From NCBI GenBank assembly GCA_020355105.1, contig CP070658.1, positions 2,230,893-2,240,220 on the forward strand: 9,328 bases of DNA, read 5' to 3'. The notes beneath the pieces were generated by a model. The model was not told where the DNA came from, made no database searches, and worked only from the letters and a program-made list of their open reading frames with translations. This DNA comes from Candidatus Thorarchaeota archaeon. Lineage in GTDB: Archaea > Asgardarchaeota > Thorarchaeia > Thorarchaeales > Thorarchaeaceae. The translations under genes were made by a program, and so were the position numbers. The first letter of the stretch is position 1, and each line of letters starts with the position of its first letter. Below are positions 1 to 6,650 of this stretch, in pieces.

Positions 1-131
1 GTAATCTTGTACATTCGTTGCTTGAGTTTGGGAGTGATTCGCTCTGTTCCAAACTCCTTGATCAGGCGGTCGTAGTCTATCTTCCCCTTGACTTCCCAAG
101 GAGTCACGACCATTTCATCTTCGTTGCCCAT
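1..131 (-). CDS. trpS: Tryptophanyl-tRNA synthetase, N-terminal fragment (runs off left edge)
   Basis: Only the first 43 codons are present. The reverse strand reads MGNEDEMVVTPWEVKGKIDY and continues DRLIKEFGTERIT, which matches the N-terminal pattern of archaeal/eukaryotic TrpRS (TPWEV.G..DY..LI..FGT), as recalled for the Pyrococcus enzyme. The family is a class I synthetase that activates tryptophan and charges tRNA-Trp in the cytoplasm. The catalytic HIGH- and KMSKS-like motifs would lie outside the window. The ATG at 131 is preferred because a GAGGG Shine-Dalgarno-like stretch sits about 8 bases upstream; a second in-frame ATG at 113 (MVVTPWEV) is the alternative. The gene is divergent from the 309-2803 operon. 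Identity is well supported despite the short length, because this N-terminal block is distinctive. Confidence 0.85.
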   Translation of the reverse strand, partial: MGNEDEMVVTPWEVKGKIDYDRLIKEFGTERITPKLKQRMYKI

Positions 132-253
132 TTCTGGATCCCTCTGGAATCTGGCTTGGTTCCGAACAGAATTCTCAGACTTTGGGTTCACAATTAAGGG
201 TGATGGTTCCATCTCTCATCGCAACCCTTGGTTATGTTGGTACAAAGAGTTAG

Positions 254-262
254 TCTAAAAAG
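254..262 (+). promoter_or_regulatory. Possible TATA-like element of the 309-2803 operon
   Basis: CTAAAAAGG lies in the 177-bp divergent gap between trpS and the three-gene operon. An archaeal TATA element here would place the transcript start near 285, about 24 bases before the GTG at 309, leaving room for the GAGGAG Shine-Dalgarno at 297-302. The match is weak and rests on spacing more than on sequence. No convincing TATA box for trpS was found on the other strand. Confidence 0.25.
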
Positions 263-308
263 GCAGGATTCTACCGGTTCATAGAAGGAGTTCCATGAGG
301 AGATTATC

Positions 309-566
309 GTGGAAATCGATGAATATGAGTTCGAGGAAGAAGTCACTCACTCCGTTCTCGCAGAGCGTTTGGAGAAGATGGCCGAGGAAATCAAAAAGGG
401 CGACAAGCTGGAGCTCCCCATGCCCAGCCGAAGAGAGGGAGTTATCGAGCTAACGATTGGTGAGCCTGTTGAGATGGGCATTGAAGTGAGGATCAGGAAA
501 AGCACCATTCGGTTGACCGTATCCCTCGGTTGGGAACGAATTGAGCTCGGAGGAGATGAAGGTTGA
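309..566 (+). CDS. Small amphi-Trp-like domain protein
   Basis: An acidic 85-residue protein starting at GTG, with a good Shine-Dalgarno (GAGGAG, 297-302, 6-base spacer). Residues 5-30 form a charged amphipathic helix (FEEEVTHSVLAERLEKMAEE) followed by GDKLELP. Residues 44-79 form alternating beta strands ending in a Trp (LTVSLGWER). This order resembles the small amphi-Trp domain family, which has an N-terminal helix, then strands and a closing Trp; no enzymatic role is known to me. No signal peptide or membrane segment is visible. It is the first gene of an operon: its TGA overlaps the TTG of the next gene by four bases (TTGA), so coupled translation with the PhoU-like protein is likely. 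The family assignment is by pattern memory and moderately sure; the function is unknown. Confidence 0.6.
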   Translation: MEIDEYEFEEEVTHSVLAERLEKMAEEIKKGDKLELPMPSRREGVIELTIGEPVEMGIEVRIRKSTIRLTVSLGWERIELGGDEG

Positions 567-1186
567 GTGAAGAGGTTCTTGACAAGTCCCAGATAATTGA
601 CGAGCTCGCTCTTATTGCCGGACATTTCGTCAACATCGCCGCTGCAGTTGACAACGAGATCTGCAGGACTATCCAAGGTGACTGCGAGTCTGACTGGGAC
701 TCAGCGCGTGATGCTGTAGGAGAGGAGTTCCAGGCGATAAGTCCTCATTTTAGGATGGCTGTGAATCTCCCGAGCAACGAGTTGGGAATCACAGCACTTG
801 AGGCCATGTCTTCATTCGTCAGGATACGAGGGGCATTTCGTCGTATCGTGCTTATGATAGACATGTTGAGGGACGTGGACTTTCATCAGGTCTACATGGA
901 CTCCCTTGGGTCGATCTCGAAAAAGGTCCATGAGGCAGTTGACGCGCTGCATACAATGGTTTCCTCCTACGGAGAGAATCGAGATGCATTTACAGAAGGC
1001 CGCATCGCAATTTCAAGGATAGAGAGACAGGTGGACGAAGAGAACATCATAATCAGCCGTCAAATCGAAGTGACAGAGGGAGGTGATTCTCCCTTTGTCT
1101 GCTATGTTATGAGAAAGATTGTTGGAGAGCTCGAGAATATAACAGACTACCTTCGGGACCTTGCTGAAGTGGTTGAAGGGCTCTGA
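563..1186 (+). CDS. DUF47/PhoU-like helical bundle protein
   Basis: A 207-residue, all-helical soluble protein. The TTG start at 563 is backed by a strong GGAGGAG Shine-Dalgarno at 549-555 (7-base spacer) and a 4-base overlap with the preceding gene. Its length fits the DUF47 (PhoU-divergent) family. The clearest family-like signals are in the C-terminal half: RIERQVDEE (residues 152-160), corresponding to the E..AD metal-binding helix of PhoU-type bundles, and GELENITDYLRDLAE (188-202), corresponding to the LE.I.D...D.AE helix. PhoU-like proteins bind metal clusters and usually regulate a partner transporter; DUF47 genes are typically next to phosphate permeases. Here no phosphate permease is nearby; instead the antiporter starts 12 bases downstream, so a regulatory role on that antiporter is inferred. 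The N-terminal half is divergent, so an unrelated helical bundle is possible. Confidence 0.55.
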   Translation: MSEEVLDKSQIIDELALIAGHFVNIAAAVDNEICRTIQGDCESDWDSARDAVGEEFQAISPHFRMAVNLPSNELGITALEAMSSFVRIRGAFRRIVLMIDMLRDVDFHQVYMDSLGSISKKVHEAVDALHTMVSSYGENRDAFTEGRIAISRIERQVDEENIIISRQIEVTEGGDSPFVCYVMRKIVGELENITDYLRDLAEVVEGL

Positions 1187-1198
1187 GGTGTTCATGCC

Positions 1199-2803
1199 AT
1201 GGCTGCTGAGCAGTATCTTATTGCAGGGATACTCATTATAGGAGCAGGTCTGGCAAGAATCGCAGAGAGGCATAGATTCCCGTACCCCATCCCGCTGATT
1301 GTCGCAGGAATGGTACTTGGCCAGACTCTCCCTCCAGAGGGAGTCCTAGAGACAATCCCGCTTGATTTCATTGCACAGCTAACGCTCGCTACAGTCCTCT
1401 TCTATGCGGGGCTTACTATGAATCTCAAAGAGCTGCGTCTATCGTTGCCGGTTGTTGGAGCTCTGGCCTCAGTCGGTGTCCTTGCAACCTCTTTGATCGC
1501 TGGACTCACGATAGGGCTTCTTCTGCCAGTGCTTTGGACTACGGCACTTCTCATAGGCGCGATACTGTCTCCCACAGACCCTGCGGCTCTCTTCTCTGTA
1601 CTCGAATCAGGCGGGGTCAGAGTAAAGCGCAAGGTGTATTCAATCCTTGAGGGAGAGGCTGTCTTCAACGATGCAACATCAGTTATTCTTGTCATCACTG
1701 TGTTCACACCACTCATAGTAGAAGCGCTCGCAGTGCCACTGGAGATTGCTGCAGCTGAATTTGCATTGAGCCTAGGTATGGGCGTCCTCATCGGATTCGC
1801 AGTGGCCTATACTATTGGAAGTGTGATACTCAGAAGTGAAGATTCTACCAATACAACCATACTCACTGCAACAACGCCAATACTAGCTTACGGCCTGGGT
1901 GAAGCTTTCGGCGGTTTCGGTCTGCACCCAGGAGCTATTGCAGCGGTCTTCACAGGTATCTTCATGGCAAACGCACGAAGGATTGGTCTCGAGGTGCTCC
2001 CACAACGCTCGATGAGAGATACGACAAAGAACGTGTCCTTTGCATTCGAGATTGTCGTCTTCATTATGTTAGGTTATACTGTTAACATCCCCTTTGTACT
2101 TGGAACACTCCCCGGAAGCATGATTGGCGTGCTACCACTGGGTTTGGTAGTGGCGATGCTAGTCGTCTTTGTGGCGCGCCCAGCGGCAGTCTTCCTGGTC
2201 ACAGCACCTGACAGAGATCTATCAAACCAGGAGAGATTCTTCGTAAGCTGGGCAGGTGTGAAAGGAGTTGCCAGCGCCGCACTTGCAGCGATATCTGTGT
2301 CCATCATTACTGAGTATATGGGTGCTTCTGACCTCACCAATACTGTCACATCCATTGTGTTTATAGTACTCATGGTTAGTCTAGTCCTACAGGGTTTGAC
2401 AGCGCCGTACTTCGCGAGAAGTCTGGGCCTTGAAGAGGAAGTCGATGTACTTGAAGAGATTACTGTACACCGTGATGCTACAAGACATGCACTACTCAAG
2501 CTTGTTGATGACTACACAGAGGGCAATGTTGAGGCGTCGCTATACCAGCGTCTGAAGGCTGAATTGGAGGAGGAGATTTTCAGCCTTGAGGATGAATTGA
2601 GAAGGCAAGTCGCAGAAAAGAGAGCAAGGCTGCTTGAACTGCAGACTCGTGAGAGGATCTACTTGAACAAGCTTGAGTACCTTAGGAATGAGTTCGAGCA
2701 GGGGAAACTAAAGGAAATCTCCTACTACGATGAACGGCTTGAGATTGAGCGAGAGCTGGAAGAATTGGAGAGTCTGAAGAGACATCAGAAGCATGTCCAT
2801 TGA
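1199..2803 (+). CDS. CPA1 (NhaP-type) Na+/H+ antiporter with charged helical tail
   Basis: A 534-residue membrane protein expected to exchange cytoplasmic Na+ (or K+) for H+ at the cell membrane. Residues 5 to about 405 hold roughly 12-13 hydrophobic segments. Diagnostic motifs are LSPTDPAA (123-130, the unwound TM4 region) and FNDAT (156-160) with N157-D158, the ND ion-binding pair of electroneutral CPA1 antiporters such as Methanocaldococcus NhaP1. ARP at 326-328 and SWAGVKGVAS (350-359) are further CPA1 signatures. Residues 408-534 are a cytoplasmic, strongly charged helical tail containing what looks like a repeated module. The ATG at 1199 has GAGGTG at 1185-1190 (8-base spacer); an ATG at 1194 is out of frame. 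It is the last gene of the three-gene operon. The ion (Na+ versus K+) cannot be settled from sequence. Confidence 0.9.
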   Translation: MAAEQYLIAGILIIGAGLARIAERHRFPYPIPLIVAGMVLGQTLPPEGVLETIPLDFIAQLTLATVLFYAGLTMNLKELRLSLPVVGALASVGVLATSLIAGLTIGLLLPVLWTTALLIGAILSPTDPAALFSVLESGGVRVKRKVYSILEGEAVFNDATSVILVITVFTPLIVEALAVPLEIAAAEFALSLGMGVLIGFAVAYTIGSVILRSEDSTNTTILTATTPILAYGLGEAFGGFGLHPGAIAAVFTGIFMANARRIGLEVLPQRSMRDTTKNVSFAFEIVVFIMLGYTVNIPFVLGTLPGSMIGVLPLGLVVAMLVVFVARPAAVFLVTAPDRDLSNQERFFVSWAGVKGVASAALAAISVSIITEYMGASDLTNTVTSIVFIVLMVSLVLQGLTAPYFARSLGLEEEVDVLEEITVHRDATRHALLKLVDDYTEGNVEASLYQRLKAELEEEIFSLEDELRRQVAEKRARLLELQTRERIYLNKLEYLRNEFEQGKLKEISYYDERLEIERELEELESLKRHQKHVH

Positions 2804-2825
2804 ACGTCTATTCTAGCTGTTGTGT

Positions 2826-2885
2826 CTAGAGAGTAACCTTCCTATTCATGTCCGGAGGCTGTATTCCGATTCTTCCTTGGAATAT
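2826..2885 (-). pseudogene. Ghost of the 3' end of a paralogue of the gene at 5840-6526
   Basis: Read on the reverse strand this gives IFQGRIGIQPPDMNRKVTL followed by TAG. It aligns without gaps to the C-terminus of the intact gene at 5840-6526 (IFQGKTGIQLPDFYRKVSF, TAG): 12 of 19 residues and, by my hand count, 45 of 60 bases are identical. The two residues before it (RD) may also match. The frame closes at a TAA at 2904-2906 seven codons upstream, and no further similarity is seen, so this is a tail fragment and not a gene. Several differences are synonymous (GGG/GGA, GAT/GAC, CGC/AGG), which suggests it was once translated. An alternative is that it persists as a non-coding element in the 3' region of the antiporter transcript. 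Confidence 0.65.
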
Positions 2886-2951
2886 ACCATCACGCGACTG
2901 AGGTTAGTGAAACGGGGTAGGGATGTGCAAACTGCATAGTAACTATGACGA

Positions 2952-2961
2952 GGCATATATA
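2952..2961 (+). promoter_or_regulatory. TATA box of the P-type ATPase gene
   Basis: GGCATATATAC contains a clear archaeal TATA-like core (CATATATA, 2954-2961). Standard archaeal spacing of about 26 bases puts the transcript start near 2984, giving a leader of about 20 bases that holds the GGAGG Shine-Dalgarno at 2991-2995 before the TTG at 3006. This implies the ATPase is transcribed separately from the upstream antiporter operon. Confidence 0.55.
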
Positions 2962-3005
2962 CGGCCTGTGAACAAGACTCTTTCAGGTTTGGAGGATTCT
3001 ACACA

Positions 3006-5816
3006 TTGACGACACAAGATTCAGGAGATGGCGTGCTAGACTACAGTGAATGCCTGGTTAGTCTAGGGACTGATCCCGAAGGACTAGAGCAAGAAGAAGC
3101 AATCAGAAGACTTGGTCAATACGGTCCAAACGAGCTTACGCTTGAAGAAGGAGAGAATCCAATCTTCTTGTTCTTGCGGCAATTCAAGTCACCCTTGGTC
3201 TATGTTCTGATTCTTGCAGCAGTAGTTTCTGTTCTTGCCGACCATGCGATAGATGCCATTGTAATCGCAATCATCCTTTTCATCAATGCCATCATTGGAT
3301 TCGTACAAGAATGGAGAGCCGAGAAGACGATAGAATCTGTGCGTCAACTCATTGAAGAGCGATCTCTCGTAATTCGGCAGGGGGAGGAGCTCGACATTCT
3401 ATCAAATGAAGTTGTACCAGGAGATCTCTTGCTTCTGAAGGCAGGGGAAAGAGTCCCGGCAGATGGCAGAGTATTATTCGAGAGAAATCTGCATGTAGAT
3501 GAGAGTCTTCTGACAGGGGAAAGCATACCGATAAAGAAGGATGTCGCATGTCTTGTGGATAATCCACATTACTATGAGAAGTCAAACCAAGTCTTTGCAG
3601 GGTCATATGTCACCGAGGGGAGAGCGAGAGTCTTAGTGGAGAAGACGGGTGATGATACGGTCCTGGGAGAAATCAACCGGGAGCTCGCCGGAGTTGAACA
3701 GGAAGAAACAACAGTAATGGTCCGTTTGAAGAGGCTAAGCATCTTCTTTCTAGTCGCAGCAGTCGCCTTTGTTGCTCTAAACTTAGTCTTGGGAGTCTAT
3801 AGGCAGATAGAAACTACTGAACTTCTGCTGTTCTCCCTCTCAGCCCTTGTTTCAGCAATCCCAGAAGGTTTGATAGCTATCGTCACAGTTGTTCTATCTG
3901 TAGGGGTATATAGGCTATCTCGCAAGAATGTGATTGTAAGAAACCTAGGTGTGGTTGAAACTCTGGGCGTTGTCAATGTCATTTGCTCAGACAAGACAGG
4001 GACACTCACAAAGAATCAGATGATGGTTCGAAGAATCCTAACACCGAATCACATGTTTGAGGTAAGCGGCGATGGATTCAATCCAGAAACAGGAGGGATT
4101 TTCCTTCAAGGATGTGGTCCAGAAGCATGCCTAAGATCGCCAGGCGTGGAATCAGAGAGCGACGAATCACGAAGGACTCCCATAGGGAGTGAACAACTGA
4201 AAGACTACCCAGACCTTGAGATCCTACTAAGCTCAACGGCCTTATGCAATGATTCCGATGTCTTCTCCAAGTGCCTCGTAGAAGATGACCCTATACGAAA
4301 ATGTACGGGAGAAGACAGGGTCTGGAGAATCAAGGGTTCACCTACTGAAGCTGCTCTTCTGGTTGTCCTTGAGAAGGCCGGACTTCACCGATATGTCTTG
4401 GATGAAGCTTGGCCGCGTGTTTCAGAGATTCCTTTCACAAGCAATCGGAAGTACATGGCTACGTTTCATGTTCCGGGGAATAGGTTGGATTCCCTTGACG
4501 TTTCAAGTGACAATGGCTTGCTCATCGTAAAGGGGGCTCCCGAAGTAGTCGAAGGATTTCTATCTCAACCATCGGGTGCAGATTACTTCGTTGCCGAGTT
4601 CGCATCACAAGGACTTCGCGTTCTCGCTTGTGCAATCAAGGAGATGCCAAGAGACTCGCCACTAATACGTGAGGAAGACCTCAGAGATATGACATATGTG
4701 GGTTTGTGTGGAATCAATGATCCACCGAGAGAAGGAGTCCGGGACTACTTAGAGAAGTCCAAGAGAGCAGGCATTGATGTGTTGATGATTACAGGTGACA
4801 ACGCACTCACTGCAGAGGCAATCGCAAAAGAGGTCGGCATTCTTGACGTAGATGCTGGGCAGACGAGCTTGACAGGAGATGACATTGATGGATTGGATGA
4901 TATGGAACTTGAAAACGCGTTATCAGCAGGAGCCAGAGTCTTCTCTAGAACAACACCAATTCACAAACTTCGCATCGTTAAATCACTGCAAAACCAGGGA
5001 CAGCTTGTTAGCATGACGGGAGATGGAGTGAATGATAGCCCAGCTCTTAGGCAGGCAAATGTAGGAGTAGCCATGGGAATAACTGGAACAGACATCGCCA
5101 AAGAGGCTGCTGACATTGTCCTCCAAGACGAGAGATTTGAAGCCGTAGTTGATGGCATAGAGGAAGGTCGGCACATTCTCAATTCGCTTAGAAGAGTCGT
5201 TCTTTTCTTGACCTCTACGAATCTCGCGGAAAGCTTCGCAATCCTGCTCATTCTTCTAGTCTTTCCGAATCCGATACTCCTACTTCCTCTGCAGATTCTT
5301 TGGATAAACCTAGTTACTGACGGAATGCTAGACCTTGCCCTCTCGTTAGAACCAAAGGAGGAAGGTCTCTTGGACCAACCGCCAGGCTCGCTTAGAGACC
5401 GAGTCCTGTCAAGGGATACCTTGGGGCGAGCGGTTCTGTACGGTGTGGTCATGGCCCTATTCGTGCTAGTCGTCTATTCACAGCATATCGGGCAACCAGA
5501 AGACAAGATACGTACGATGCTATTTGTGTCCCTGATTGTTCTTCAATGGTACAGTGTGCAGAACTGTAGATCACCAACAAGAACGATTACTGAGATAGGG
5601 ATAACGAGCAACCGGGTCATTCTAATTGTCTACTTGATTGACATATTCCTTGTTAGCATCCTTTTCCTATTTCCCCCACTGACAGGTGTCTTTGGGCTTG
5701 TTCAACTTGAACTCTGGGAGTGGATGGAGATTGCTGGGTTCGGCGTAGTCTTGCTATTAGTCGAAGAAGCAAGGAAACGAATCACGAGGAAACTCCCGTC
5801 CCGGAGCGTGGTCTGA
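3006..5816 (+). CDS. P2A-type (SERCA-like) cation-transporting ATPase, probably Ca2+
   Basis: A 936-residue P-type pump, full length for the family. In order: N-terminal cation-ATPase domain (about 10-75), M1-M2 (about 62-104), actuator motif TGES (170-173), M3, M4 with IPEGL (285-289), phosphorylation motif DKTGTLT (329-335, acceptor D329), nucleotide-domain KGAPE (509-513), ITGDN (595-599), hinge MTGDGVNDSPA (670-680), then M5-M10 (about 728-920). Residues equivalent to the SERCA calcium ligands are kept: E287 (M4), N739 and E742 (M5), N768, T771 and D772 (M6). The M8 ligand glutamate is apparently a glutamine (Q847), as I recall for plasma-membrane Ca2+ pumps. It would export Ca2+ (or another small cation) using ATP. 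The TTG start has GGAGG ten bases upstream. It has its own promoter and ends convergently with the helical gene at 5840. The substrate is inferred; Na+ or Mn2+ remain possible. Confidence 0.92.
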   Translation: MTTQDSGDGVLDYSECLVSLGTDPEGLEQEEAIRRLGQYGPNELTLEEGENPIFLFLRQFKSPLVYVLILAAVVSVLADHAIDAIVIAIILFINAIIGFVQEWRAEKTIESVRQLIEERSLVIRQGEELDILSNEVVPGDLLLLKAGERVPADGRVLFERNLHVDESLLTGESIPIKKDVACLVDNPHYYEKSNQVFAGSYVTEGRARVLVEKTGDDTVLGEINRELAGVEQEETTVMVRLKRLSIFFLVAAVAFVALNLVLGVYRQIETTELLLFSLSALVSAIPEGLIAIVTVVLSVGVYRLSRKNVIVRNLGVVETLGVVNVICSDKTGTLTKNQMMVRRILTPNHMFEVSGDGFNPETGGIFLQGCGPEACLRSPGVESESDESRRTPIGSEQLKDYPDLEILLSSTALCNDSDVFSKCLVEDDPIRKCTGEDRVWRIKGSPTEAALLVVLEKAGLHRYVLDEAWPRVSEIPFTSNRKYMATFHVPGNRLDSLDVSSDNGLLIVKGAPEVVEGFLSQPSGADYFVAEFASQGLRVLACAIKEMPRDSPLIREEDLRDMTYVGLCGINDPPREGVRDYLEKSKRAGIDVLMITGDNALTAEAIAKEVGILDVDAGQTSLTGDDIDGLDDMELENALSAGARVFSRTTPIHKLRIVKSLQNQGQLVSMTGDGVNDSPALRQANVGVAMGITGTDIAKEAADIVLQDERFEAVVDGIEEGRHILNSLRRVVLFLTSTNLAESFAILLILLVFPNPILLLPLQILWINLVTDGMLDLALSLEPKEEGLLDQPPGSLRDRVLSRDTLGRAVLYGVVMALFVLVVYSQHIGQPEDKIRTMLFVSLIVLQWYSVQNCRSPTRTITEIGITSNRVILIVYLIDIFLVSILFLFPPLTGVFGLVQLELWEWMEIAGFGVVLLLVEEARKRITRKLPSRSVV

Positions 5817-5839
5817 GAAGCCATCTCTACTCTAATCAA

Positions 5840-6526
5840 CTAGAAAGAAACCTTGCGGTAGAAATCCGGGAGCTGTATTCCGGTCTTCCCTTGGAATATG
5901 TCCCTAAGCAAGTCGAAGTGCTCATCTAGGTCCTTCATAAGCTTCTCTAGAGCATGTGGCTCGATATTCGGCTCCACACTCCACATAGTGAGGTAGTTTG
6001 TAATCACACCGAGCTCAACGCCACCTTCTTCGAGGTCTCTGAATATTGTGGCCTTGATGAGCCACTCAGACTCGAACATATCTAGGATATCTTGAATGCT
6101 GAGTACGATCAGATCAAGAAAACCTACGAGACTATCCAGCTTCTTGTCCTCTACACCTTCCTCACGGAGAGTTTCAGTGATTGTCTGGAGTGATGAGGTT
6201 CTATGCCGCAGGGTTTCGAACATCTTCATCAGCTTGGTGAACTCCTTGATAGAGGCCTCCAATGCTGGCACAAGCTTGTCAAAAAGGTTGACGAGCAGTT
6301 TCCCCCGAGCATTCTCTCTGATGTTCTGAAGCCCCTCGAGTTTGCCAAGTGGCCCATCAATGTGCTCAATTTGTACAAGCGTGTTTGTGACTGCTTGAAT
6401 TGACTTCACTGAATTGCGCTGGATCTTCGACCATCGCTCTATGAAAGTATCAAGACTTTCTCGAAGGTCCTCAAATGCCTCGAAGTCAGCCCCAGCCAAT
6501 ATCCAAGTCTCCAAATAGAGTTTCAT
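5840..6526 (-). CDS. Unrecognised all-helical protein
   Basis: Up to 228 residues; no family recognised. It has no signal peptide or convincing membrane segment. Predicted amphipathic helices cover residues 15-53, 75-122, 128-165 and 190-211, with breaks at HIDGPLG (55-61), EEGVEDKK (122-129) and SVEPNIEP (183-190); the C-terminus is a basic/aromatic tail (QLPDFYRKVSF). The pattern suggests a soluble helical bundle. The ATG at 6526 has no Shine-Dalgarno, and a TATA-like box ends only about 7 bases upstream, too close for normal transcription of that ATG. A TTG at 6499 (residue 10) has GGAG at 6509-6512 with a 9-base spacer and may be the true start, giving about 219 residues. It converges on the ATPase (23-bp gap). 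A ghost copy of its last 20 codons lies at 2826-2885. It could be a lineage-restricted family; function unknown. Confidence 0.75.
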   Translation of the reverse strand: MKLYLETWILAGADFEAFEDLRESLDTFIERWSKIQRNSVKSIQAVTNTLVQIEHIDGPLGKLEGLQNIRENARGKLLVNLFDKLVPALEASIKEFTKLMKMFETLRHRTSSLQTITETLREEGVEDKKLDSLVGFLDLIVLSIQDILDMFESEWLIKATIFRDLEEGGVELGVITNYLTMWSVEPNIEPHALEKLMKDLDEHFDLLRDIFQGKTGIQLPDFYRKVSF

Positions 6527-6532
6527 TTCGGG

Positions 6533-6541
6533 TATTTATAA
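6533..6541 (-). promoter_or_regulatory. TATA-like box of the helical gene
   Basis: The reverse strand reads TTATAAATA, a near-consensus archaeal TATA element. Its centre is about 11 bases from the ATG at 6526, so the usual 26-base spacing puts transcription start near 6510, inside the annotated reading frame. This supports a later start codon (TTG at 6499) for the gene. Confidence 0.5.
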
Positions 6542-6608
6542 CTCATTCTGAGAGGTTCCTGCTGAAGACCATTTTAATTCTTGAATAGAGGCAAAACAAT
6601 CGACGGGT

Positions 6609-6650
6609 CTGCTCGAAAATGGAACAGCCTTGCTCGAAGACGGACATGCT
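6609..6650. repeat. Imperfect 21-bp tandem direct repeat
   Basis: TGCTCGAA occurs at 6610-6617 and again at 6631-6638, exactly 21 bp apart. The two 21-bp units (6609-6629 and 6630-6650) agree at 14 positions by eye. The repeat sits just after the HTH-CBS stop codon, about 70-110 bp upstream of the TATA box of the helical gene. Two helical turns of spacing would suit side-by-side binding of a regulator, but chance similarity is possible. Confidence 0.35.

Noticed and set aside
347..676. 109-codon minus-strand frame across the amphi-Trp and PhoU-like genes
   Set aside because: It overlaps two well-supported, coupled plus-strand genes and has no motif or credible ribosome site.
2074..2499. 141-codon minus-strand frame inside the antiporter gene
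   Set aside because: Shadow of the membrane domain; Ser/Thr/Arg-rich with no recognisable motif. The same applies to the minus-strand frame at 1402-1791.
2812..2830. TCTAG/CTAGA inverted repeat just after the antiporter stop as a terminator
   Set aside because: The stem is only 5 bp with a 9-base loop and no T-run, and its right arm is the stop codon of the ghost fragment.
4961..5452. 163-codon open frame on the minus strand inside the ATPase gene
   Set aside because: Antisense to a strongly conserved region encoding the hinge and M5-M6; composition is Ser/Arg/Pro-rich as in shadow frames, with no ribosome site or family resemblance.
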